Assembly (NCBI GenBank): GCA_025363575.1
Contig: JANYDM010000023.1
Coordinates: 1 to 20,550 of the forward strand
Direction of reading: 5' to 3'
Length of the DNA: 20,550 nucleotides
Source: Betaproteobacteria bacterium
Lineage (GTDB): Bacteria > Pseudomonadota > Gammaproteobacteria > Burkholderiales > SG8-41
Shown here one piece after another: positions 12,989 to 19,216 of this stretch. Position 1 is the first letter of the stretch; every line of letters starts with the position of its first letter. Below the pieces are notes generated by a model. That model saw only the letters and a list, made by a program, of their open reading frames with translations. It did not search any database and was not told the origin of the DNA. Both the position numbers and the translations under genes were made by a program.

Positions 12989-13249
12989 ATGGAAGCCAGC
13001 ATCCGCCAGCTCAAAGCGAACCTCAGCGCCTATATTAAGAAAGCGGCGGCGGGCGAGGCCGTAATCGTGAGCGTGCATAACCGCCCGGTCGCGCGCATCG
13101 TACCGCTCAAGGTCAGCGCGTCGCGCCTCAGGCTCGCGGCGCTCCCCGGAGTGCAGTGGAACGGTGGCAAGCCTGCCGGGCTGCCGAAAGGCGAGACTAT
13201 GCGCAAAGGCGTCTCGCTTTCGGCATGGATAAAACAGGACCGCCGTTGA
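12989..13249 (+). CDS. Phd/YefM-family antitoxin
   Basis: 86 residues from ATG 12989, with GGGA about seven bases upstream. MEASIRQLKANLSAYIKKAA followed by GEAVIVSVHNRPVARIVPL is the classic Phd/YefM DNA-binding and dimerisation domain. The tail (PKGETMRKGVSLSAWIKQDRR) is the toxin-binding part. The frame continues upstream to 12881 but only into repeat-like spacer. The stop overlaps the toxin start in TTGA. A palindromic sequence just upstream suggests self-repression. Confidence 0.9.
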   Translation: MEASIRQLKANLSAYIKKAAAGEAVIVSVHNRPVARIVPLKVSASRLRLAALPGVQWNGGKPAGLPKGETMRKGVSLSAWIKQDRR

Positions 13250-13671
13250 TCCTGTACGTGGATACCTCCGCCCTAGTCAAGCTCTACGTGCGCGAAGCGG
13301 GATCGACGGCGCTGCGCGCGCACGCGACCAAGGCAGGCGCATTGGCGACCTCGGTGGTCGCCTACGCCGAAGCCCGCGCGGCGTTCGCCCGCCTGAAACA
13401 AAGCGGGGTCAGCAGCGACACCAGACATCAGCAGCGCGTGAAGCAACTCGAACAGGACTGGGAGGCACTGCTGCGAGTGGAACTGGCCCCGGATGTGCTG
13501 CGCAGCGCAGGCGATCTGGCCGAAATTTACGGTCTTCGCGGGTTCGATTCCATCCACCTTGCCAGCGCCCTGTGGCTGAAAGCGCGCGTGTCGGAAGCGA
13601 TTGACTTTGCCGTCTTCGATCAACGGCTCGGAGCAGCCGCGTCAAAGGCCGGACTCACAGTCGTGCCATAA
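13246..13671 (+). CDS. VapC-type PIN-domain toxin
   Basis: 141 residues from TTG 13246, chosen because the typical VapC start MILYVDTSALVKLYV begins exactly there and because TTGA overlaps the antitoxin stop. An ATG at 13225 in the same frame would add seven residues and is the alternative. The PIN acidic residues are present: Asp6, Glu42 in AYAEARAAF, Asp in LRGFDSIHLASA, and Asp in FAVFDQRLG. Likely a ribonuclease toxin neutralised by the Phd-type protein. This is the second VapC within 1 kb; the two are from clearly different PIN subgroups, so they are not a local duplication. Confidence 0.9.
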   Translation: MILYVDTSALVKLYVREAGSTALRAHATKAGALATSVVAYAEARAAFARLKQSGVSSDTRHQQRVKQLEQDWEALLRVELAPDVLRSAGDLAEIYGLRGFDSIHLASALWLKARVSEAIDFAVFDQRLGAAASKAGLTVVP

Positions 13672-13715
13672 GGAAATCACGAGACGTCTCACGTTTTTCA
13701 GATTCTCCTTCATCC

Positions 13716-13734
13716 CTACGTGGCCTCGGGCCAT
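13716..13734 (+). repeat. Direct repeat, right copy, flanking the Phd-VapC module
   Basis: CTACGTGGCCTCGGGCCAT, 45 bp after the toxin stop. With the copy at 12877-12895 it brackets the whole module. Three CATCCTT units follow at about 13747-13767. Confidence 0.65.
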
Positions 13735-13767
13735 TCACGTATCACTCATCCTTCATCCTTCATCCTT

Positions 13768-14148
13768 ATGCCGCTCTCCCCCTGCCTCTTCTGCTCGCTC
13801 CCCGACCGCATTGTCGAGTCGAACGACCTCGCGATCGCAGTGCGGGATGGCTATCCGGTTTCGCCGGGGCACACGCTCATCATTCCGAAGCGGCACGTCG
13901 CGACTTTTTTCGAGACGACGGCTGAAGAGCGGCTCGCGATGTTCGAGCTGATGGACAAGGCGAAGCTCGGGCTGGACAGCGAATTCCATCCAGCGGGCTA
14001 TAACCTGGGCTTGAATGATGGAGCGGCGGCAGGACAGACGGTGATGCATGTGCATTTTCATCTTATTCCTCGCTATGACGGCGATCAGGCGGATGCGCGC
14101 GGCGGGGTGCGGTGGGTGCTACCTGAGAAGGCGAAGTACTGGAAATGA
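13768..14148 (+). CDS. HIT-family (histidine triad) hydrolase
   Basis: 126 residues. The triad is MHVHFHLIP (His94, His96, His98), with PGHTLIIPKRH at 33-43 and a CLFC pair at 6-9. Members hydrolyse dinucleoside polyphosphates or nucleotide conjugates. ATG 13768 is chosen because the fold starts there; the frame extends upstream only into spacer. Unusually, the start is preceded not by a ribosome site but by CATCCTT tandem repeats. The stop overlaps the start of the HNH nuclease gene in ATGA, so the two are co-translated. That coupling suggests a joint role, perhaps in a restriction-type system, rather than housekeeping. Confidence 0.92.
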   Translation: MPLSPCLFCSLPDRIVESNDLAIAVRDGYPVSPGHTLIIPKRHVATFFETTAEERLAMFELMDKAKLGLDSEFHPAGYNLGLNDGAAAGQTVMHVHFHLIPRYDGDQADARGGVRWVLPEKAKYWK

Positions 14149-15122
14149 CGCTTGATCGTTATTGCGCGCTGTTTTCGACGCTGACGCGCGCGCCCGGGCA
14201 CACGTGGGGCGATGCGACACGCAATCGCGCGCCGCACAAGCCGCTGCTTCTCTTGGCGGTAATGGATCTCATCGCACGCGGTGTAATCGCGTCGCATTTT
14301 GTAAGCATCACCAGCGAGCTCGTCGAACTCAACGAACTATTTAGCGATTACTGGAGAGCCATTGTTCCGGTAACGCATACGAGCAGCATCGCCTTTCCGT
14401 TTTCGCGCCTCCATAATGAGGACTTCTGGAAACTGGTTCCTCTCCCGGGACAGGAAATCAATGGGCCTATCATCCAATCGATCAATTCAGTATCGCAACT
14501 GCGCAATATCGCTTTGGGCGCGGAGATCGATAAGGAATTGTTCGCATGTATGTCGGACAGCGCCGGGCGGGCAGCGCTTGCCGCAGCGTTACTGCAATCT
14601 TGCTTTTCCGAATCGGGACAAGTCGCGTTGCGCGAACAGGGCGGCATTCACGGCGAGGCGTTCAAATACAGCCGCGTGCTTGAAGAAGCCGCGCATGCGC
14701 AAGTTGCAGGTGAAGCGGTCTATCCCGAAGCGTACAAGGCAGCCGCTCGCGACCAGGGGTTTCGCCGAGCCATTGTGTTCCACTACGATCATCGTTGCGC
14801 GCTCTGCCGCACGCGCATTGTGACGTCCGAAGGCCACACAGCAGTTGATGCGGCACATATCGAGCCTTGGAGTGTTACTCAGAATGACGACATTCGAAAT
14901 GGAATGGCCCTTTGCAAGTTGTGCCACTGGGGTTTCGACAAAGGATTGATGGGCGTCTCCGATGCATACGGCATCATTATCGCTAGACAGGTCGCGCAAA
15001 CTCACAATAACGCCGGCGCACTGTTAAATTTGGCCAATCGGGATATTCACAGACCGCAAGATGAGGCGCTCTGGCCGCACCCGAAATATCTTGGATCGCA
15101 TCGCACGAGGTTTCGGTTATAG
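14145..15122 (+). CDS. HNH endonuclease with N-terminal sulfur-binding-like domain (candidate phosphorothioate-dependent restriction enzyme)
   Basis: 325 residues. The N-terminal part has APHKPLLLLAVMDLI at 29-43, ELVELNELFSDYW around 58-70, and FPFSRLHNEDFWKLVP at 84-99. This order resembles the N-terminal domain of proteins annotated as phosphorothioated-DNA-binding restriction endonucleases (ScoMcrA/SprMcrA type). The C-terminal HNH nuclease has CALC at 218-221, AHIEPWS with His238, and NGMALCKLCHWGFD at 252-265 (Asn252, Cys257, Cys260, His261). Four Cys would hold the structural zinc. Such enzymes act as type IV restriction, cutting DNA that carries sulfur in its backbone. No dnd or ssp sulfur-modification genes are in the window, which fits a defence against foreign modified DNA. 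The specificity is inferred from motif order. Confidence 0.8.
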   Translation: MTLDRYCALFSTLTRAPGHTWGDATRNRAPHKPLLLLAVMDLIARGVIASHFVSITSELVELNELFSDYWRAIVPVTHTSSIAFPFSRLHNEDFWKLVPLPGQEINGPIIQSINSVSQLRNIALGAEIDKELFACMSDSAGRAALAAALLQSCFSESGQVALREQGGIHGEAFKYSRVLEEAAHAQVAGEAVYPEAYKAAARDQGFRRAIVFHYDHRCALCRTRIVTSEGHTAVDAAHIEPWSVTQNDDIRNGMALCKLCHWGFDKGLMGVSDAYGIIIARQVAQTHNNAGALLNLANRDIHRPQDEALWPHPKYLGSHRTRFRL

Positions 15123-15169
15123 GCCGAAGCGCATGCTCCAGGTTCAGTTACTCTCCCAAAAAAGCGTGT

Positions 15170-15201
15170 TGTAGCGATGCTACATTGCAAGACCTGACCC
15201 C
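15170..15201 (+). repeat. RAYT/REP-like end motif with small hairpin
   Basis: TGTAGC-GAT-GCTACA (15170-15184) is followed by GCAAGACCTGACCCC. The latter matches CAAGCCTGACCCC at 18528-18540, which lies next to a RAYT transposase relic. The truncated dehydrogenase frame begins directly after it. Confidence 0.55.
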
Positions 15202-15204
15202 ACA

Positions 15205-16230
15205 TTGCTCGGCATGGAATTCGAAATCGTCGACGTCGGCATGGCGAGTTTTCGCAAATGCGGCAACACGATGTCGGAGGCTGCCGTGCAGTCGGCGCTC
15301 GACGCGGATGGCGTCATTCTCGGGCCCTGCGGCATGACGCTCTATCCGCCACGTGAAGAGGGCGGCATCAACGTGCCGGGCACGATCCGTAAACGGCTGG
15401 AACTCTATGCGAATTTGCGGCCCGCGCGTTCGCGTCCCGGCGTGCCCGATGCGCGACCCGGGCTCGACGTGCTCATCGCACGCGAAAACACCGAAGGTTT
15501 TTATGCCGATCGCAACATGTTCATGGGTATCGCTGATTTCATGCCGACGGAAGACGTTGCGTTGTCGGTGCGCAAGATCACGCGCGCGGGCTCGCGTCGC
15601 ATCGCCAAAGTCGCGTTCGAGTACGCGGCGCGCCGGCGCAAACATGTGAGCGCGGTTGGCAAGCAGCATGTGCTCCAGATGACGGACGGCTTGTTTATGA
15701 GCGAGGCTTACGCGCAAGCTGAGTTGCACAAAGACATCGCGTTTCGCGAAGTCGATGTTGACGCGATGGCGGCGGATCTCTATACACGGCCGCAGCGCTA
15801 CGACGTGTTGCTCGTGACCAATATGTTTGGCGATATTCTTTCGAACGAAGCGTGCGCGCTGTCTGGCGGGCTGGGGCTCGCGGCCGCATTGAATGCGGGA
15901 GATGAACACGCGATTGCGAACGCCGGCCATGGTTCAGCGCCCGATCTGGTCGGTCGCGGCATTGCAAATCCGTCCGGACTCATGTTGTCCGTGGCGATGC
16001 TGCTGGAGTGGCTCGGCACGCGCCACAACAAACCGGCCTACATCGATGCACGACACGCGATTGAAGCTGCGCTCGACGGCGCACTGGCGGATGCCAAAGT
16101 ACGCACACCTGACTTGGGCGGCAATGGCACGACAAAAACTTTCGCTAAAGCTGTCACTGCACGAGTCGATGCGGGCGGTCACCAGAAGCGGGCGCAGTCG
16201 CAAGATGCGCGCGCGACCGGCACGCGATAG
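15205..16230 (+). pseudogene. Isocitrate/isopropylmalate-type dehydrogenase, 5'-truncated
   Basis: The frame starts within the dehydrogenase fold. The expected first 30 or so residues with the GDGIGPE nucleotide-loop motif are missing, and homology starts at FEIVDVGMASFRKCGNTMSE. Further motifs are present: ARENTEGFY (92-100), VGKQHVLQMTDG with Lys153, NMFGDILSNEA (205-215), and GHGSAPDLVGRGIANPSG. In the metal-binding stretch the usual SDE is SNE. Intact members oxidise and decarboxylate hydroxyacids with NAD(P). Possible starts are TTG 15205 and ATG 15214. The gene ends six bases before otnK, so it was the first gene of a sugar-acid operon. Loss of its start next to a RAYT-like motif suggests inactivation, though a shortened protein may be made. 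Confidence 0.75.
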
Positions 16231-16236
16231 AGTTAT

Positions 16237-17592
16237 ATGTTGTTGGGCTGCATTGCCGACGACTTCACCGGCGCGACGGATCTTGCCAATACGATCAATC
16301 GCCAGGGCATGTCGACCATCGTGCTGCTCGGCGTGCCGCAATGCCCGGTACCTGACGCCGACGCAGTCATCATTGCACTCAAATCGCGTTCGATTCCGGC
16401 GGCTGATGCGGTCCGGTTGTCGTTAGGTGCGCTCGACTATTTGAAGCGCGGCGGCGCGCAGCAATTTTATTTCAAGTACTGCTCGACCTTCGACTCGACC
16501 GACGCCGGCAATATCGGGCCGGTTGCCGACGCACTGCTCGCCGCTCTGGGCCAACCGTTCACCGTGGCGTGCCCGGCCTTCCCGACGAACAAGCGCACGA
16601 TCTACCAGGGAAACTTGTTCGTCGGCGACCAACTACTTTCTGAGTCGGGCATGCGCGATCACCCGCTTAATCCGATGACCGATTCGTCATTAGTGCGCGT
16701 GCTGCAGCGGCAGACACCGGGCAAAGTCGGTCTGATCCCGTGCGCGGTCGTCGAACAGGGCGAGGCGGCGATAAAAAGCGAAATGCATAACCTTGCGGCG
16801 GCCGGGGTGCGGCATGCGATCGTCGATGCGCTGACGGATCAGCATTTGCTTGCGATCGGCGCGGCGTGTGCCGACCTGAAACTACTGACCGGGGGCTCAG
16901 GGCTCGCACTTGGATTGCCCGACAATTTCCGGCGCCAGCAGCTATTGAAGACTGCGATGCCAGATGCATTGCCACACGTGGACGGCGCGGCGGCGGTGCT
17001 GGCGGGAAGCTGTTCGGCCGCCACCCAGCGCCAAGTTGAATCTTTCAAAAAACAAGGCGAAAGCTTCCGGCTCGACGCGCTCGCACTCGCACAAGATCCG
17101 GGCATAGTCGCGCAGGCGCTGGCATGGGCGCAGCCGCGACTGGGCGCGCAACCGATATTGATATATTCGACCGCCGCGCCGAAGCAAATCGAAAAAGTGC
17201 AGTCGGCACTCGGCCGCGAACGTGCCGGCTCGATGATCGAGCGGGCGCTCGGCAATATCGCCAAGGAATTGAGTGCGCGGGGTGTGCGGCGGATGGTTGT
17301 CGCAGGCGGCGAAACCGCCGGTGCCGTCGTCGCCGCGCTGGGAATTACGGGGCTGCGAATCGGCCCCGAAATCGATCCGGGCGTGCCGTGGACTGTGAGC
17401 GTCAGTGACACGCCGATCGCGCTCGCGTTGAAGGCAGGTAATTTTGGCGGCGACGATTTTTTTATTAAAGCATTTAAAAAGCTGGCCACAGAGAGCACAG
17501 AGGACATAGAGAAAAGCAAAAAAAATAGGGAAAAAGGTGGTTTCAAATTCGTATCCCGCATTGGCGCTAATATCGTTCCCACGCGTCGTTGA
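16237..17592 (+). CDS. otnK: 3-oxo-tetronate kinase (four-carbon acid sugar kinase, DUF1537)
   Basis: 451 residues. N-terminal GCIADDFTGATDLANTI is the substrate-binding signature. FYFKYCSTFDSTDAGNIGPV and ACPAFPTNKRTIYQGNLFV complete the first domain. The C-terminal nucleotide part has VVAGGETAGAVVAALG and IDPGVPW. OtnK phosphorylates 3-oxo-tetronates in breakdown of four-carbon sugar acids such as threonate or erythronate. The family usually ends shortly after GNFGGDDFF. Here some 36 extra residues (from about 415, KLATESTEDIEKSKKNREK) are encoded by a CACAGAG-type intergenic repeat, so the native stop was lost. The neighbouring dehydrogenase and Bug importer protein fit a catabolic operon, but both are truncated, so the pathway is probably no longer intact here. 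Confidence 0.9.
   Translation: MLLGCIADDFTGATDLANTINRQGMSTIVLLGVPQCPVPDADAVIIALKSRSIPAADAVRLSLGALDYLKRGGAQQFYFKYCSTFDSTDAGNIGPVADALLAALGQPFTVACPAFPTNKRTIYQGNLFVGDQLLSESGMRDHPLNPMTDSSLVRVLQRQTPGKVGLIPCAVVEQGEAAIKSEMHNLAAAGVRHAIVDALTDQHLLAIGAACADLKLLTGGSGLALGLPDNFRRQQLLKTAMPDALPHVDGAAAVLAGSCSAATQRQVESFKKQGESFRLDALALAQDPGIVAQALAWAQPRLGAQPILIYSTAAPKQIEKVQSALGRERAGSMIERALGNIAKELSARGVRRMVVAGGETAGAVVAALGITGLRIGPEIDPGVPWTVSVSDTPIALALKAGNFGGDDFFIKAFKKLATESTEDIEKSKKNREKGGFKFVSRIGANIVPTRR
17487..17540 (+). repeat. CACAGAG-type interspersed repeat inside the otnK 3' end
   Basis: Three 9-bp units, CACAGAGAG, CACAGAGGA and CATAGAGAA (17487-17513), are followed by an A-rich stretch and AGGGAAAAAGGTGG. This repeat type is normally intergenic; here it is translated as the C-terminus of OtnK. 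Confidence 0.7.
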
Positions 17593-17615
17593 TTGATCGA
17601 AACGGAGCACTCACG

Positions 17616-18227
17616 TTGGCGATTCTGCGGGCCGCGACGTTGGCGATATGCTTTGCTTCTGCGGCACTCGCCGAGAACTATCCGGCGAAGCCGATACGGC
17701 TGATCGTGCCGTTTTCGCCGGGCGGGGGCTCCGACTTAATAGGCCGCGTTATCGGCTATGGCCTTGCCGAAAGCCTGGGACAACCGGTCATCGTCGATAA
17801 CCGGGATGGATTGGCGGGCAGCTTAGGCTCGGCGCTGGCCGCGAAATCTCCCGCGGATGGCTATACCCTGCTGATCTCGGATGTCGGGACCATGACCGTC
17901 AACCCGTGGATATACAAGAACGCAGGCTACGATCCGATCAGGCAATTTATCCACATTACGCTGGCCACGACCCGGCCGAACGTGCTTGCCGCAAGCCCGC
18001 AGCTCCCCGCGAAGAATCTCCAGGAGCTCGCTGCGATTGGAAAAGCCAAGCCGGAATCTTTGACCTTTGCGTACTCCGCAGCGGCCAATCAGATGGGCGG
18101 CAGATTATTCGAAATGATCACCGGCGCGAAGTTGACATTCGTCCCCTACAAAGGGGGAGGACCGGCGGTCACGGCATTGGCCGGAGCGCACGTCGACATC
18201 ATGATGGCCGGTCCGCCCGCATTCTGA
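17616..18227 (+). pseudogene. Bug/TctC-family substrate-binding protein, 3'-truncated by a RAYT relic
   Basis: Signal peptide MAILRAATLAICFASAALA, then ENYPAKPIRLIVPFSPGGGSDL, VIVDNRDGLAGSLG, ADGYTLL and FVPYKGGGPAVTALAGAHVD. The protein stops at MMAGPPAF, where Bug proteins continue for about 110 more residues (MPHVKSGKLRALAV and onward). TTG 17616 is preferred because GGAG lies eight bases upstream; a TTG at 17589 overlapping the otnK stop is the alternative. The stop TGA lies at the junction with the minus-strand transposase relic. The lost C-terminal lobe must abolish ligand binding. It was probably the importer receptor for the sugar acid handled by OtnK. Confidence 0.82.
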
Positions 18228-18487
18228 CGTGACGGGTATAGCGGAAGGCGAGGTTCTGCATGCCGGCGGACAGGGATTGCTCGCCTGCGCTGGAGCGCGA
18301 GGTGCAGGTGATTGGTCATCAGGCAGAAGGCGTGCACCCAATAGCCGAAGCGGCTCACACCTTCCTCGATCAGTTCGTAGAACCGTATGTGGTCTTCAGC
18401 CCTGAAGAAAATATATTGGCGGGCATTGCCGCGCAGGATGACATGATAGAGGCCGCCGGGCACGTGCAGGCAAGGTTTGCGAGTCAT
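18228..18487 (-). mobile_element. RAYT (REP-associated Y1 transposase, IS200-like) relic, frameshifted and truncated
   Basis: From ATG 18487 the frame gives MTRKPCLHVPGGLYHVILRG, NARQYIFFRAEDHIRFYELI and GYWVHAFCLMTNHLHLALQ. This is the start of a RAYT/TnpA_REP-type protein, with the catalytic HLH pair. Near 18290 the frame shifts by one base: the other frame then continues correctly as SAGEQSLSAGMQNLAFRYTR, and homology ends at about 18228. The catalytic Tyr region and everything after it are gone. The element is therefore dead, and its end coincides with the break in the Bug gene. Confidence 0.85.
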
Positions 18488-18527
18488 GCAGCAAGGGTAA
18501 TCTAACAGAATTAATTATGCAATTAGC

Positions 18528-18540
18528 CAAGCCTGACCCC
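18528..18540 (+). repeat. RAYT-associated motif CAAGCCTGACCCC
   Basis: On the minus strand GGGGTCAGGCTTG lies about 40 bp upstream of the RAYT start codon. A near-identical GGGGTCAGGTCTTGC lies at 15187-15201 in the same orientation. Confidence 0.55.
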
Positions 18541-18575
18541 TTTGTTGTGGTACTGTTGTTGTACGCAATTTTTTG

Positions 18576-18878
18576 TTACGCCGCAACGGGCTCGATATGC
18601 CGGTATCGTTTCGGGTCGCGTTCCAGTTCCCAGAGATCAATGGCGGTTTGCATACGCAGCCAACTGTCGGGCGTCGTATTCGTCAGCCGTCCGATCCGAA
18701 CCGCCATATCCGGTGACATCGCACGCTTTTCAAGCAGCAGATCCGACACCGAGAGTCGGCTCACGCCAATGCGTTTGGCCAGTTCAGACTGCGACATTTT
18801 CAGTGCCGGCAGTACATCCTCGCGCAGCAGTTCCCCAGGATGGGATGGTTTGCGCTTCGGATCTCTTAAACTCTTCAT
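18576..18878 (-). CDS. higA: HigA antitoxin (XRE family)
   Basis: 100 residues. KPSHPGELLREDVLPALKMS is the family entry, followed by the helix-turn-helix QSELAKRIGVSRLSVSDLLL and the typical DMAVRIGRLTNTTPDSWLRM and IDLWELE. HigA both neutralises HigB and represses the operon. The ATG overlaps the stop of higB in TGATG, the normal toxin-first order. It is the last gene of the operon, with a RAYT-related spacer behind it. Confidence 0.95.
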   Translation of the reverse strand: MKSLRDPKRKPSHPGELLREDVLPALKMSQSELAKRIGVSRLSVSDLLLEKRAMSPDMAVRIGRLTNTTPDSWLRMQTAIDLWELERDPKRYRHIEPVAA

Positions 18879-19156
18879 CAGTGATAATCCTCCAGATTTA
18901 CGTCGGTTGCGTCGCCGTCGACAAATCCAAACGTGATTCGCCAGTTGCCCGACACGGATACTGAATACGTTCCCTTTCTGTCGCCTTTCAGCGGGTGGAA
19001 CCCGTATCCGGGGATCGCCATATCCGCGGCCTTTGCAACCGCATCCAGCCGGTCAAGAATGCGTTTGATCCGATCAGACTGCTTCGCATCGATTCCCCGG
19101 CGGTCGGTCTTCCGAAAGAACCGGTCCAGCCCCTTATGGCGAAAGTTGCGTATCAC
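18878..19156 (-). CDS. higB: HigB toxin (RelE superfamily mRNA endonuclease)
   Basis: 92 residues from GTG 19156, chosen because the family starts with MIRNFRHKGLDRFF. RIKRILDRLDAVAKAADMAI, then GYGFHPLKGDRKGTYSVSVS, then GNWRITFGFVDGDATDVNLE: complete HigB fold and end. Members cut mRNA on the ribosome. It is transcribed from a clear promoter/operator at 19178-19216 and sits directly behind the CHAT gene on the same strand. Confidence 0.94.
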   Translation of the reverse strand: MIRNFRHKGLDRFFRKTDRRGIDAKQSDRIKRILDRLDAVAKAADMAIPGYGFHPLKGDRKGTYSVSVSGNWRITFGFVDGDATDVNLEDYH

Positions 19157-19177
19157 GGCTGGGTTGTCATCCGGCGC

Positions 19178-19216
19178 ATTACACTCAAATTGTAATGTAA
19201 CGGATTACAATGTCAA
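19178..19216 (-). promoter_or_regulatory. higBA promoter with three phased half-operators
   Basis: On the minus strand TTGACA (19211-19216), 16 bp, TACAAT (19189-19194) form a near-consensus promoter. Half-sites ATTACA (19178-19183), TGTAAT (19191-19196) and ATTACA (19204-19209) alternate in orientation at exactly 13-bp steps. They make two overlapping palindromes that cover the spacer, the -10 box and the start region. The -35 overlaps the CHAT stop codon (19213-19215). Confidence 0.85.

Noticed and set aside
15148..15930. 260-codon minus-strand frame opposite the dehydrogenase
   Set aside because: Antisense to conserved catalytic motifs and without homology signals I can see.
16839..17610. 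Minus-strand frames opposite otnK, ending in LFFLLFSMSSVLSVASF-like sequence
   Set aside because: The hydrophobic start is the reverse translation of the CACAGAG repeat, a known source of false genes.
18260..18505. Plus-strand frame over the RAYT relic
   Set aside because: Antisense to a recognisable transposase N-terminus.
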